Shown: positions 1-12,205, counted from the stretch's first letter. The stretch is 64,000 nucleotides of DNA from Sinonovacula constricta (GCA_007844125.1 CM017561.1:23585363-23649362); one strand, 5' to 3'. A program made the numbers and translations. Notes: generated by a model not told the origin, from the letters alone.

Positions 1-560
1 TTTATGTAGATTATGGTACTGACACCTAAACGCTTATTCATACGTAGCTTATAGTTTTACATTGTTGAACTGACATCACTTGTATTGATAGATGTCATTT
101 TGTGGGTTACATAAAATATAATAATTCTCTAATTAAACATTATCACCACTGAATTAATACTACAGGTCAGGTCATCTCACTATTATAATCACTCATTATA
201 ATCTCACAGGTAAAGTCGCCTTTTGTCTATGATGTTTCTATTTGTTCTTCAAGCGAATAAAGTTTCATGATCGGTCTATTGGGAATTGTTTTTCTTATGG
301 CACAGTTTTCACTTCGGCGTGCCATTTCGTCGAACGTATTGTGGAAATAGACTACGCGTTGTCCCCCTCGCCTTGTAATGATGTCTGACGCCCGTTGGGT
401 ACTCCTGCCGAACACGTCGCTAAAAGTCGTCTTAAAGCTGCCGTTTTATCGTCTCATCAGTGCTTAGCCTTCTGTCGATTACATCGATATTTTGGATATC
501 GTGGAGACATGTGATACGTCTGTCTTAGATTAGCTGGGAAGGTAGAAATCAGTGGTACTG
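1..560. other. No gene recognised
   Basis: The stretch is AT-rich at first and closer to even composition after about 230. A 62-codon minus-strand frame at 227-415 reads somewhat like protein but matches no family I know and has no splice or start context. It may be a scrap of an old element. No other structure was seen. Confidence 0.4.
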
Positions 561-1970
561 AGTCAGAAATACAAAAGTTAGCGTATGCTCGCGGTCTGAG
601 GGCCAGTATAATAGGCACTAATGGTGCAATGGTTTAATTGGCGAGCGTATACGTCCAATCAAGGACCGGTTCTGTGGGTCGGCGCTAGAATCTGAGATGG
701 TTCCAATTCGGCACGACTGGTTGGCTAGGCTCCATCCTTTTGAGTCCAGGAATGGTGTCCCAATCAGGTACTAATAGCGCGAAGGTATACGCCAAATTTG
801 GAACTAGTTTGAACCGGTTCTATGAAACGGGGCTATAAACTGAGATCGATTCCAAGTGGTTTCATTTTGGCATTGTCCCCGGTTTTTGCCGAGGTCTGCA
901 TTAATACTCGAGCGTAAACGCATAATGTGGAACTGCATTGAAGCGGTTCTCTGGATCTTGGCTGGGAACTGAGATATGTTCCAACCATTTCCAGCTGGCC
1001 AGGAATAATTCATAAATTATGCACTGTGGTGTGCCGATGTCCACATTGCACTTCCAGTATATACGCCCAACTTTGAAATGTTTTTGTGGGTCCAGGCTAA
1101 GCATTTAGGTTTGTTCCAACTATGTCCTTGGCCTTATCTACGTGAAAGGTTCAAGTCCTCTAGGTACAGTATAAATTCCCAAATGGTGCATTTTGTTGTG
1201 CCACTGAACACGTGAGTGAATAAGTCCACTTTAAAGCTAGTTTTAAATTATTTTTATATTGTTTGTTTGATGGTTTGGTGGTTCCAAGCTTGCATCGCAG
1301 ACCCTTTCTAACCGGTTCCATCTGGGAACTACACCTGGATCAGGTTCCAATCCTTTGGGTCTACGAAAAGTGTCATAATGATGCACTTTGGAACGCGTTA
1401 AAACACGAGCGTAAACGCCAACCTTGGAATAGATTCTGTGGGTAAACAGGGACAGAGACAGGTTCCAATTTACTTGTCCTGTCACTATCTCAGGACCCAG
1501 GTGCCTAAATGTTGAACTTTGGATGCCGTGTTCCACGTTTAAATGGGAGTAACACCTACTATGGAAATGGCTTAAAAGAGTTCTCTAGGTAACGGATGAA
1601 AATTAGATCGAATCAAATCTGATCCAGCGACGCTCTATATGAGATTCCGTGGACTGCGTTATTACTTGATTGTTTACGCACAGTGTGGAACTGGTTTTAC
1701 CCGATTCTGTGGGTCCATGCTGAGAAATGAGATTGGCTGCGACAGGGTCTAACTGAGTACTATTTCCGTACCAGTTGCCAACCCTCTTGGGCAAGGAAAA
1801 GTGCCCCAAATGACTTTATTATGCCTGGCTCTGCGTTATAAAGCGTGCGTAAACGCCAAATTTGAAACAGGTTTTAACCTGCTCTGTTCGTGTGAGCTAT
1901 TAACTGAGATCTGTTCCAACCGGTTCCAGATAGGCACTAATATCGGGCCTGGTTTCAGCTGCCGTTTTCA
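560..1970. repeat. Degenerate satellite-like tandem repeat
   Basis: A recurring block contains a core close to GCGTAAACGCCAAATTTGGA, followed by GGTTC(T/C)-type and GATCTGTTCCAACC-type boxes. Core-like matches lie near 641, 784, 909, 1056, 1402, 1672 (partial) and 1842. The first four are 125-150 bp apart; later ones are spaced at one or two multiples of that. Copies are heavily diverged and some spacings suggest lost or unreadable units. Several small frames cross the block in both directions, but none is consistent between copies, so it is not a gene family. The higher GC and regular boxes set it apart from the AT-rich flanks. Confidence 0.6.
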
Positions 1971-2330
1971 GCAGATGAATATGGTACCTCTTCTAAAGAC
2001 GTCTAGTAAAAGCGAAAAAGAAAACAATAGCTTTGGCTAATACCTATGACAGGTTTGAAGCACATATGGGTTTGTCACAGGAATCACATGCAGAATTGTT
2101 GTGGTGGATAATTTCTTTATATATTCAAATGCGGCATATAGATCATGGTAATCCTTCTCTCATAATTACCACCCCCTTCCTCTTGGTGATCTGGGAAACA
2201 GTAAATAACACTTTCAAGGTAGCGAAATGTTGGTCCAATTCAGAAAGTTTCTTGCTTCGTTTGCTGTTTGGGTTTTTTTTTCAAAAACATCGTAGTACCA
2301 ATTATGATCTTTATAGCGACATATTATGGT

Positions 2331-2506
2331 GTAGGAAGACCCCAGACAGATATCTGGGTGGAACCCCTGGCGCACCGCAGGTGAGCTGGAGGACCTTCCC
2401 ACATTAAGTCCTTCGCCCCGAACGGGGCTCGAGCCCACGCGGTAAGAAACTAAGGAGTCAGAAGAGTAACAAGACAATGACCCTCCACTACGCCACGGGC
2501 GCCCCT
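2331..2506 (-). mobile_element. tRNA-derived SINE, minus strand
   Basis: Read on the minus strand, the copy starts with an RNA polymerase III A-box-like TGGCGTAGTGG (2485-2495) and a B-box-like GGGCTCGAGCCCC (2424-2436). It then has a tail region with CACCCAGATATCTGTCTGGG. The same tail core, CTACCCAGACAT followed by GTCTGGGG or a variant, recurs at 53270-53310 and 54480-54500 and in reverse near 40260, so this is a family rather than a lone tRNA. It does not fold as an intact tRNA gene. Confidence 0.65.
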
Positions 2507-3578
2507 TTTAGAAAGTGTATATCATATACACTTTTAGAAATCCTGCTGCTTTTAAGGGTATTATTTGCATGGATATGACAAATATACATCTTGCATTGAA
2601 ATCAAACAATATGTATTGCAATAATTGAAGAAGAACTTAGTCTTGGTTGTGTAATATTCTGGCTGTGGAATTATTTCGAAAGATTCTACCATCATAATTG
2701 TCAACTCGTTGAGACATAGCAATCAGATACAATATGCCTCAGATATCAGAAGATGGTTTTCTTTCTGTAAGTTGGAAGAACAAAATTAATTTAGTTCAAG
2801 CATTTTTAAAGAATACTTTAGATTTTAGGATACAGTTCTCTGAACCCTTTACGAAGTGCATTATCTGCAGTTGGAATAGAAGTTGAAGGTTTTGTCTGCT
2901 GGTAACCATGGTTGAAATTAAAGTTGGTTATAAAACTATAAGTACATTTTACTGCACCAGAATGTAATTATAACATTTTTTATATATTTAAAGGAATTAT
3001 TTTCTATAGTTAATTAGTTATACTTTGGTAAATAGCTAACATAACTTCATTAATAAAACAGCAGCATTTTCATGTAAACTGAAAGGAGTTACGACTAATG
3101 TGAAGTTTGATTTGTTTTGCTTCTCCTTGCAAGAAAATATCCGTGTATTCACCACTCTAGGAACCGTGTGTTTGTGTCTAATCCCAACACATTGACTGAT
3201 TACGACGTCAACAAGCGACGTAGAGACATTAATTTAGGACACTTGGCCCGCGTTACGACAAAAAGCCATACCGGTCGCTTTGACATCACGTTCCAAATTG
3301 TGCGTCAAGATAGCGTCGTAGTTTGTGATGTTATATATTAACGTGTTGATATACTGTTACTTTTTAGTTTTAACATCCGCTCACAATACTTTCCTTTGAT
3401 GTATATAATTATGTACCACTTTTTTTTCTTTATTAATATTTGCATAATTGTGTTTTACAGTAGCGGACTGATAGAATATTAAAGATTGTTAACTCGGTGA
3501 TAATATTTGATGCGTACCCTGCAGATAGGATGTTGTGTGTTTTTTATCTCATGAGAATATTTTAAAAGAACTGGACTA
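2507..3578. other. AT-rich spacer, no gene recognised
   Basis: Mostly low-complexity AT-rich DNA. A 74-codon plus-strand frame (3117-3341) has mixed composition toward its end, but no recognisable domain, and may be a decayed fragment. Confidence 0.4.
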
Positions 3579-3860
3579 TTAAAGGTGGTATCCGACATTT
3601 TGGACCAAATATTTTTTCCTAATTTTTAACCAGATCAGTCATTGTAACTTAAAAAATTCCTGCAAAATGCTGTTCATTGATGTCCTAGATGTTTGTGAAC
3701 AGCGAAGCATAAATACACATTCGTCATTGCAAAGAGGTATTTCCTATCTGAGTCACACTGCAGAGTTAGCTATTTTGAAACTAAAAAAACCAAGTTCTTG
3801 TCCTCTTTGACGTCGATATCTATTTTCGATCATTATCGTGCTTATTTATAGATTTGGACG
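3579..3860 (-). mobile_element. TTAA-flanked MITE family A, partial copy
   Basis: The copy begins at TTAA (3579-3582) followed by AGGTGGTATCCGACA, the terminal inverted repeat of the 506-bp element at 51314-51819. The following 280 bp align with 19236-19560 and, in reverse, with 30798-31291 and 18236-18505. Shared words include CACTGCAGAG followed by TTAGCTATTTT, and CATTGATG. The second terminus is not recognisable, so the copy appears truncated. Confidence 0.6.
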
Positions 3861-4383
3861 GAACGAATATTTAGGATAATCTTTGGCGTAATTAAAGTAG
3901 CTTACCTCTGTTTAAGTTTCATGTTTATTCTTGTTCAGATATATTATTGCATTAAACACTGATGTTTCAGCAGTCACCTGCGCGTATCTCATTTGATCCC
4001 TCGAAATTATACGAACATTGAGCCGTACAATATATACGTTTTTGACCCCCTAAGTAAATGAAGTTGTTCGATGTATCACATATAATAAATTACTGATGAG
4101 AGAGACATTATTAATTTACTTGGTCCAATCAGCTAAGATGTAGTTCACTTGCGTGGTCGTGAGTTCCGATCTACTGATTATCATTTGTAGTTAGATTTTA
4201 TATCTATCGATTGTTTTTAACGATATCCATGCACATGCCTTCTTTATGCTAGGACATGTATAAACATGTAAACTATAGATGCTGCCCCTAAGCACAGTTT
4301 GCGATTATTTCATTCATGATGTATCGCTTCTTTGCAGGACTTTTTTTCAACAATCAAATAACGGTCAGTAATTCAGTCAAGTT
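3861..4383. other. Spacer, nothing recognised
   Basis: AT-rich sequence between the MITE fragment and the retroelement tail. It holds no frame, RNA or clear repeat that I can support. Confidence 0.35.
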
Positions 4384-5293
4384 GTTGTTGTTGTTGGCAT
4401 CCTTCTGTCTCTAGAGACAATAGAGTCTGCACCTGAGTATTTACTTAGTTGTGGGACAGCAGCGACGGCTGTGGCTGAAAAAGCCAGTGCAGGAGCTGCA
4501 GCCTCTGCCACACTTGCTGCAAGTGTGGTCCTTGTTGGTTACCATCGGGGCCGCAAGGGTAGGCTGGGTTCTCTGCTGTTTGCACGCCAGCTAGAGAGGT
4601 CGGAGGTTGCTGTTTCGAGAACTGCTGTGTTGATGTTGCATGACGTCAGATCTCTCTTGCAGACATCCTTGTAGCGCAGGGCTGGTCGTCCGATTGGCCG
4701 TTTTCTTGTGGCGAGCTCGCCATAGAGGATGCCCTTTGGGATGCGGCCATCGTCTATCCTACATACGTGTCCGAGTCAGCGTAGGCGCCTTTGGGAGAGG
4801 GTGGCGAACGTGCTTGACACACCTGCCTGGGCTTAAACATCTGCGTTCTAGATGCAATCCTGCCAGGTGATGCAGAGGAGTCTCAACTGAGGTTGCGTAT
4901 GTGGAAGTCGTTCAGTCTTCGTTCTTAGTGCATGTACAGTGTCAAAGCAGGTCAAAGCCTCACTGCCATACAAAAGGGTGTTCAGCACGCACCCTTACTA
5001 CACCTACATCTTTGTGTTAAGGGTCAGCATGCAGTTATTCTACACACGCTTCGATAGACGGGCCATGGCGGTTGCTGCTTTGCCTATCCTCACGTTGAGC
5101 TCGGCATGCAGAGATAGGTTGCTAGAGATTGTGGAGCCGAGGTATGTGAACTTGTTCACCACCTCCAGGGTGTGATCGCCTATGCTTATATTGGGAGTGG
5201 TGGTGACATCCTGACCCATGATGTTGGTCTTCTTGATGCTGATGGTGCACGCCTTCGCAAAGGAAGTGATGAGTCGCTGAAGGACGGCTTCTG
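4384..5293 (-). pseudogene. RTE-like non-LTR retrotransposon, 3-prime part of pol
   Basis: On the minus strand this decodes, over several frameshifts, to the C-terminal half of a non-LTR reverse transcriptase. Readable words are TISIKKTNIMGQDV, FTYLGSTISSN, LSQRRLRWLGHVCR, GRIPKGILYGELATRKRPIG and RYKDVCKRDL. A terminal Cys/His cluster follows (CSKCGRGC to FFSHSRRC). The 3-prime end is a (CAA)n tail, seen as GTTGTTGTTGTTG at 4384-4396 on the plus strand. This ordering is typical of a family common in invertebrate and fish genomes; the exact clade is uncertain. The upstream part of the same element resumes at 12966, because a second element inserted here. Frame breaks make it inactive. Confidence 0.85.
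5289..5293. repeat. Left 5-bp target duplication of the CR1/L2-like element
   Basis: TTCTG here and at 12961-12965 bracket the CR1/L2-like element inside the RTE-like pol. The RTE-like protein reads TAHTE up to 12966 and resumes with EAVLQRLITSF at 5288. Five bases alone are weak; the reading-frame continuity carries the argument. Confidence 0.55.
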
Positions 5294-6490
5294 AACTAAC
5301 CGGAACAAAAACTGAAAATCCATTGCCACAAGGCGAATCGAACGGCATTCTAGCAGAAATCTTTGCTGACTTTTTCATGGAGAAAATTGATAAAATTCGT
5401 GATTCTTTAAAGAACTTTCCAAAATTTAAACCGGAAATGAAAAACGTTTTGATAGCTTCGAAGAACTAAGAAAAAGTGAGGTAATTAAACTTATTTGTGA
5501 ACTGAATACAAAATCCTCGGAACTAGACATTTTTCCAACACATATATTGAAAGCATTTCTGGGGGATCTTCTACCTTTTATCACAAAAGTGGTAAACCTT
5601 TCTCTTCGGCAAGGCATATTTCCCGAGAAATATAAAAAAGCAATTGTTAGACCATTTTTTAAGAAAGTAGGGCTAAAACTTGAACTTGTTAACTACAGAC
5701 CAGTTAGTAACCTTTCTTTTCTCTCAAAAGTTATCGAAAAAGCTGTACTCTTAAAGTTAAAAGTACATGCTTCTACACATAACTTGCTACCAAAGAACCA
5801 GGCTGCCTATTGGCGATATCACTCGTGTGAATAAGCGCTTCTTCGACGAGTCAATGATATTTTGGGTTGGAATGGAGAAACAGGTTGTGACGGCCATGAT
5901 TGCAATAGACCTTAGTGCCACATTCGACACCGTCGACCACGACATATTGCTAGATGTCCTCCATTATCAATATGGCGTAGCGGACTCAGCTCTCAGTTGG
6001 ATGGACTCGTACCTGAGACCACGTAGTTGTCACGTCAACGTAAATTTGTCATTGTCGTCATCGAGACCACTACAATGTAGCGTTTCTCAAGGCTCTTGTT
6101 TAAGCCCCTTGCTCTACCTTGCTTACGCTGGAACATTGTTGTCATTTCACGGACTATATTATTGTACGGATCTGCAGGTGACCATATTGCAAATCTGAAG
6201 TCTGAATCAATCAAAGAACTTGAGCAGTGTGCAATTCATATAAATGACTGTATGAATAAAAGCAAACTCAATATGAACACATCAAAATCTGAATTTATTA
6301 TGTTCGGCAGCAAGGCTCACTTTAGTAAGTGCACTACAACCTTCATTGATATAGCTGGCGACATCATCAAGCGTGAATCTCAAGTGCGTTACTTAGGTGC
6401 CTTCCCTGATGAGACTTTTTCTTTTAAGGAGCACGTAAAACGAAAATGTCGCTCTGCTATGATAAACTATCTGAGAATTAAGAGTGTACC
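5294..6490 (+). pseudogene. CR1/L2-like retrotransposon pol, left half
   Basis: The plus-strand RT domain is split by frameshifts over overlapping frames (5547-5834, 5767-6198, 6096-6539). Recognisable RT blocks are VNYRPVSNLSFLSKVIEKAV, MIAIDLSATFDTVDHDILL, a degraded QGSCLSPLLY, and then LNMNTSKSEFIMFGSK and VRYLGAFPDETFSFKEHV. The catalytic YADD box is lost: the expected place reads YGSAGDH or YYCTDLQ depending on frame. The element is 5-prime truncated, as it starts within the linker before RT. Translation stops making sense at 6490, where the I-type element is inserted, and the missing C-terminal part resumes at 12218. Confidence 0.85.
6479..6490. repeat. Left 12-bp target-site duplication of the I-type element
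   Basis: TAAGAGTGTACC at 6479-6490 is repeated exactly at 12206-12217. The bases just outside and inside differ, and the interrupted CR1/L2-like protein sits on both sides, as expected for target-primed insertion. Confidence 0.85.
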
Positions 6491-7072
6491 CGGCCCTGCC
6501 GGAAGGGACATAGAATTCTCCGGCTGCCGCTACCTGTAGCGGGGTAAAAACCCTCCAAAGGTAGCCCACCTGTTTGCCGTGGGTGGCAACCCTGTATCTC
6601 TGTGACGAGGGGATCCTGGTGGTTGAGGCCTTTGTTGGCTTGTCAGGATATGACATATAAGCCAGCTCTGGTCAACACACTACTTTGGCCCTTAGTTGCG
6701 GGGTAGACGGGCGGTTATATTGGTCCGGTATAACCAATCGGCTGGCCGCGTTGTCCTTAGATTGCTACTATTTCCCTATTGTACACACCTACTTAGTCCT
6801 CCTACTATCCACTCTAATTTCTCCTTTCTCCTTTATTATATACCGTGCAACGCAAACTCTCCCTCTAATTGTCTCCTTTTACTTATAATCTAGTGGACAG
6901 CCGGCTATACGGATCAATCTGGCATCATTTACATTTTGTATTTCATGTCAGAGTATAGCACTCTGATATCACTGGCGTTGGGAGTTCGGATACCCACTCC
7001 ATGTCAACGTCCCCTTGTTGGGCTCCGAGGCGGGTGGTGACTCAGAGTGCCGAAATTTCATATAACATTCTC
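6491..7072 (+). promoter_or_regulatory. 5-prime leader of the I-type element
   Basis: This untranslated stretch precedes the gag start codon and begins with CGGCCCTGCCGG, which can fold as a short GC hairpin. It is markedly more GC-rich than the surroundings, with pyrimidine-rich runs around 6780-6880. Intact non-LTR elements carry an internal promoter in this position. That role is inferred from position; no specific promoter box is claimed. Confidence 0.45.
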
Positions 7073-8396
7073 ATGGATCGCAAACGCAAATGTTTTGAAC
7101 CGATTCCAACAATTTCTTCAGAAGACTCTGATACGGACACTGCGTCATCCAGCACAAATTTTCCACGCTTCCTCGTCATCCAATCTCTCGAAAAAAAACT
7201 CCAATTACTAAAATATCACCTTTTGTTATAGAAAAATCAATTAAAGGCCTAATTGGAACTGTTGACTCTGTTAAGAAAATAAAAAATGACTGCCTCTTAA
7301 TTGAAACTCACAGAAAGCCCATCTCTGATAAAATTTTGAAACTTCAAGAATTTTGTTCACTGAAAGTAAAAACCTTCCCGCATAATTCCCTTAACTTTTC
7401 AAAAAGTGTCATCCGTTGCCCTGACCTATCTGGACTTTCGGAGGAGGAGATCCTGACAGAACTCACTCCACAGGGTGTGAGTGGTGTCAGGAGAATTTCC
7501 TTCTCCAAAGACGGACGCAGAATTGCCACAAATACATTAATCCTAACGTTTAATAACCCTAAACTTCCCACCACCATTAAAGTAGGTTACCTAATTGTCA
7601 AAATTCAGGTATATATTCCTAATCCATTACGTTGTTTTGATTGTCAGAAATTTGGTCACCATGAGTCTTCTTGCACAAACAATATCATCTGCGGAAGATG
7701 TTGCGAACCCGCTCACTCACCAAATTTTGAGTGTCAAGCGGATCCGAAGTGCCCGAATTGCTCTGGACCTCACGAAAGTAGGTCCAGAGAATGTCCAACT
7801 TGGAAATTTGAAAAGGAGGTATTGAAACTTAAATATACCCTCAATATTACATTTCCAGAAGCGCGTAAATTAGCAAAAGAGAAACTGACATCTGTCAATT
7901 CTAAAACTTCTTACGCTGCTATAACAAAATCAACCACTTCGGTTTGCCAGGACAGTTCGACACAATATGAAACTCTATCAGGTGACCAAGTATCTGACAA
8001 AATCATAATTCCGACCAAGTTCAAAAATACAGAGTCTTCTAAAAGCAAAACTACAGAGTCTTCTGAAAGTACCATAACTACCTCTTCCAACCCATCTTCA
8101 TCTACACAATCTTCTAAAACTACCGCTACCCAACCTTCCAAACCTTCGCCTAACCAACCCATAGAACTTATTTCGAAGCCTCAGACAAAGGCAGAAAAAA
8201 AGCTGCCGCAAAGGAAAAAGCTTCAAGAGAAGCTACAAGCCCTCCCGGGAAAACAAGAGGACCTAGTCCCCCCAATACCCGGGAGAAGAGAGTTGGCCGG
8301 TCCAACTCTATAAATAGATTTGATTGCCTGATGGAGACGGAATCTCCACCAGACAAAGACAAACCATCAAGGTCACCGATTAAAGCGCCAAGATAA
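7073..8396 (+). pseudogene. ORF1 gag-like nucleic-acid-binding protein, frameshifted
   Basis: The reading starts at ATG 7073 (MDRKRKCFEP) with an acidic and Ser-rich N-terminus. It shifts frame around the A-run near 7190, then runs open in a new frame through 8313. The central part ends in three Cys/His knuckles: CFDCQKFGHHESSC (C-x2-C-x4-H-x4-C, near 7630), a CGRC-type knuckle with its His and distal Cys, and CPNC-GPH-C. After them comes a Lys-rich then Ser/Thr-rich tail. A second shift near 8300 would restore the usual short C-terminus (SINRFDCLMETESPPDK), ending at 8396. Such proteins coat element RNA in the cytoplasm. Two frame breaks mean this copy is not functional. Confidence 0.8.
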
Positions 8397-8425
8397 TCCA
8401 TTTTAATACAATTTAATATAATCCC

Positions 8426-11172
8426 ATGAACAAAAAAATAGTGCATTGGAATTATCGGGGCCTAAGAGCCAATTTTAATGAAATTTTACTTTTATTGACC
8501 ACCTTCAATCCTGCTGTGCTATGCCTTCAGGAGACATTTCTGAAGGAAAGTGATAATATTTACTTTAAATGTTATTCTATATATAATCACATTCATACAA
8601 TGTGTGATAGGGCGTCTGGAGGATCGACAATACTTGTCAACTCCAAACTGCCACATTCAAAAATTAACCTTAATACTGATTTACAGGCTGTTGCCATTCG
8701 TGTAACAGTCCATAAAGTCATTACAGTTTGCTCTGTTTACCTTCCACCTAATTCAGATATTCCAAAATCAAAATTAGATGATTTAATAAATCAATTACCG
8801 TCCCCTTATATTCTTGTAGGGGACATAGCCCATTATGGGGATGTTCCGATTATAATTATTTGGGTAAAACGTTAGAGGACTTTATTGCCCAAACTGATAT
8901 ATGCCTTATGAATAATAAAAAGGCAACTTACTTACATCCTGCTTCAGGACATTATTCATCTCTTGACCTTTCTTTATGTCACCCTTCTATATATCTTGAT
9001 TATAGTTGGGATGTACATGACGATTTATGTGGAAGTGATCATTTTCCTGTAATATTAACCAACGATTCTGTCAACTTAAATGACAGTAATACTTATTGGA
9101 GAATGAACAGAGCAAATTGGGAATTATTCTCAATATTTTGTACTGAAGAATTGACAATTTCAACATTTGAGAATGCTGATGATAAAATACATTCATTCTC
9201 AACAATTCTTCATAGCATAGCAGAAAAGTGTATACCTAAGACCACGACAAAGTCAAAGCGTAACAAACCTTGGTTTAATGATGAATGCAAAAAATCCATT
9301 AGAAAACGTAGAGCGGCACTTAAAACATTTAATATTCGTCCTACTACTGCTAATTTAAATAACGTCAAAAATGAAAGGGCAAAGAGTAGGCGAATCATTA
9401 AACAAGCCAAAAGAACATCTTGGCAGAAATTTGTTTCTGGTATAACCAGTAAAACTTCAGTCGAAAATGTCTGGTCAGCCATAAGGAAAATAAGCGGTAA
9501 ATCTTCTTCAGCCATTGTTAATCCCTTAAAATCTAGTGACTCAATAATAACAAACAAAAAATAAATTTCAGACACTTTTGCTAAAAGTTTTGCTAAAAAT
9601 TCATCTTCCGAAAATTACTCGAAAGAATTTCAAAATGTGAAGGAACAGGCTGAAAAAAGTAAAATCAATTTTAGGTCGAACAATAATGAAAATTACAACC
9701 AACCCTTTTCTTTAAGAGAACTTAGGGAAGCATTGAATAAATCTCATGATACCGCTGCTGGACCAGATAATATTCCCTATCAATTTTTGAAACATCTGCC
9801 GCATACATCATTAAATTTACTTTTATCTATTTATAATGAAATTTGGTTTTCTGGAAAAGTTCCAAATTCTTGGAAAAATGCATTCGTCATTCCAATATCT
9901 AAACAAGGCAAGGATCCAACAGATCCTTCAAGTTACATGCCAATTGCTTTGACTAGTTGCATTTGTAAAACTTTTGAACGGATGATAAATAATAGACTCG
10001 TTTGGTATCTTGAATCAAATAATTTACTCACAGAATTTCAAAGTGGGTTCAGAAACCAACGCAGTACACTCGATCATCTCGTTCGATTTGAAACTTTTAT
10101 ACGCGATGCCTTTATCAAGAAAGAACACCTCGTCGCGGTGTTCTTTGACCTTGAAAAGGCATACGATACTACATGGAAACATGGGATTTTAAAGGATTTA
10201 GGTGACCTTGGTCTCAAGGGTCGTTTACCCACATTTATTGACAGTTTTCTTTCTGACAGACATTTTAAAGTTAAAGTTGGGTCTACTTTGTCTTCTGTTC
10301 ATAAACAGGAGCAGGGTGTGCCTCAGGGTAGTATATTGTCAGTTACTCTCTTTAACATCAAAATAAATAACATTGTAAAAACGCTAAATAATGGCGTGGA
10401 TTGTTCACTATATGTAGACGATTTCCTGATATGTTATCGTTCTAAAAATATGAATACGATAGAAAGGCAATTACAACAATGCCTCAACAAATTACAAACT
10501 TGGAGTAACAACAATGGTTTTAAATTTTCACCCACCAAAACAAATTGCATACACTTCTGTCAGAAAAGAACTTTGCACAACGATCCTGAATTATTTCTTA
10601 ATAACGTTCGTATTCCTGTCGTCAAGGAAACGAAATTTCTTGGTGTCATATTTGACAGCAAATTATCTTTTATACCGCATATTAAATATGTAAAAACTAA
10701 ATGTCTTAAATCTCTTAACCTGTTGAAATTTTTATCCCATACCGACTGGGGAGCTGATAGAAAAGTTCTATTGCAACTGTATAGATCACTAGTAAGATCG
10801 AAATTAGATTATGGTAGCATTGTTTACGGCTCTGCCAGGAGATCATACCTCCAGATGCTTGACGTTGTCCACAACCAGGGACTCCGTCTGGCCCTTGGAG
10901 CTTTCAGGACCTCTTCTGTAGAGAGTCTTTACGTTGAAGCTAATGTGCCATTATTATACCTTAGACGAGAGAAACTTGCGCTACAGTTCATAACAAAAGT
11001 GAAATCTAACCCTAAAAATCCAGCACATAGTGTTATCTTTAATCCTAAATATGAACACTTGTATGAGCGTAAACCAAGGGCAATTAAGCCGTTTGGTTTA
11101 CGAATGCTAGAAATTGTACACTCATCACAACTGAATTTAAATCAAATAATAGAAAATAATGTTTTGTTTTAG
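8426..11172 (+). pseudogene. ORF2 endonuclease-reverse transcriptase, broken
   Basis: ATG 8426 opens an APE-type endonuclease with the motif order WNYRGLRAN, LCLQET, VYLPP, GDIAH, SSLDLSL and GSDHFPV. The GDxNAH box is damaged (GDIAH) where the frame shifts near 8860. The new frame runs to a single stop (9562-9564) and continues in the same frame from 9637. RT blocks include AAGPDNIPYQFLK, ALTSCICKTFERMI, FFDLEKAYDTTWK, GVPQGSILS and LYVDDFLICY (YVDD at 10411-10422). The thumb region reads KTNCIHFCQ and TKFLGVIFDSKLSF. The product in live relatives nicks DNA and copies the element RNA at the target. This copy has at least one frameshift and two stops before RNase H. Confidence 0.87.
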
Positions 11173-11173
11173 A

Positions 11174-11976
11174 ATTTCCACCATGGCAATTGAAAACTTC
11201 CGACGTCGATTTATCTCTCAGCATAAATACTAAATCAAAAACAGACCCTTTCGTACTACGCTCAAATTTTATCGAACTGCGCGACAAGAAATACTCTAAC
11301 TACGTCGAAATATATTAAATACTTTATTTCTGATCATTATGGCGATAAATTTGTAATATTTACTGACTCTTTGTCGGTATTACAGTCTATTAAAAACCTC
11401 AATTTTTCCAACCCTCACATTAGAGATTTACTTTTGAAACTTAATGAACTTTCTCTTAATAAGAATATTGTTTTCTGTTGGCTACCTAGTCATGTAGGCA
11501 TCCGAGGCAACGAGGATGCAGATAAGAGTGCAAAATCTGCCTCAACCCTTACTGAGACAGATCTTTGCATCCCCCACACAGATTTTAAACCTTTTATCAA
11601 TCGGTATATTTTAACCAAATGGCAAACAAGTTGGGACAATACTGTTTATAACAAATTACACGCCATTAAACCTAACGTCGGTGCCAATATCTCTACTTGC
11701 AGAGAAAGTAGGCGGGAAGACGTAGCTCTTACCCGCTGTCGCATTGGACATACCAGATTAACTCATGCATACCTTCTAAAAAGAGAAGTTCAACCTGAAT
11801 GTGTTCCTTGTCAGGAACCTCTTACAGTTAATCATATTTTACTACATTGTATTGACACAGATCACATTCGATCTAAATATTTTAATGTCAATAATATACA
11901 CGAACTATTTAAGACGGTATCTGATGCTAAACTTGTTTGCTTCCTAACCGAGATTGGTGTTCTTAGTAAGTTATAA
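11174..11976 (+). pseudogene. RNase H domain remnant and CCHC tail of the I-type element
   Basis: After the stop at 11170-11172 the protein continues one frame over (FPPWQLKTSDVDLSLS to KKYSNYVEIY, stop near 11319). It then jumps to FVIFTDSLSVLQSI, CWLPSHVGIRGNEDADKSA and a tail with CVPCQEPLTVNHILLHC. The first RNase H block, which normally carries the TDGS aspartate and a glutamate about 40 residues on, is absent. The chain passes straight from YVEIY to the block before TDS, indicating an internal deletion of roughly 130-150 bp, a size inferred from the usual domain. The remaining Asp residues in TDS and NEDAD are recognisable. Confidence 0.75.
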
Positions 11977-12205
11977 ATTTTTAAAATGTTTATTATGCTA
12001 ACGTTATACATTTTAACTGTTTAATATATTAACTTGTTCTTCGTTTGTCATTCACATTTTTAACCTGATAGTTTTTTTATTTCTACTCATGTATTTTAGT
12101 TTTAACCTGATTATATATTCTCATGTCGTTTAACTTTAATGTATTCGGCGCCGTATGACCTATCAAGTGTCGGTGTGCCGTAAAACCCAAAATACAAATA
12201 CAATA
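11977..12205 (+). other. 3-prime UTR and tail of the I-type element
   Basis: AT-rich sequence ending in CGGCGCCGTATGACC, then GTGTCGGTGTGCCG and TAAAACCCAAAATACAAA. The same terminus closes the copy at 57487-57818 and, reversed, the fragment at 35538-35690. The conserved end is probably what the RT recognises for first-strand priming. Confidence 0.7.

Larger units (their letters stand above)
6491..12205 (+). mobile_element. Nearly full-length I-type non-LTR retrotransposon
   Basis: This 5715-bp element is flanked by the 12-bp duplication. In order it has a GC-richer 5-prime leader, ORF1 (gag-like, CCHC knuckles), ORF2 (APE-type endonuclease, RT with YVDD, C-terminal RNase H piece and a CCHC-type tail), and a 3-prime end with GTGTCGGTGTGCCGTAAAAC and an A-rich tail. 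Having RNase H together with an APE endonuclease and a gag with several knuckles places it in the I/Jockey superfamily, nearest the I, Nimb or Ingi groups by layout. It is dead: there are frameshifts in ORF1 and ORF2, a stop at 9562, and a deletion in RNase H. Other 3-prime fragments of the family lie at 35538-35690 (minus) and 57487-57818 (plus). Confidence 0.88.

Noticed and set aside
2424..2495. Functional tRNA gene
   Set aside because: A- and B-box matches are present, but no cloverleaf or acceptor stem forms, and the tail marks it as a SINE.
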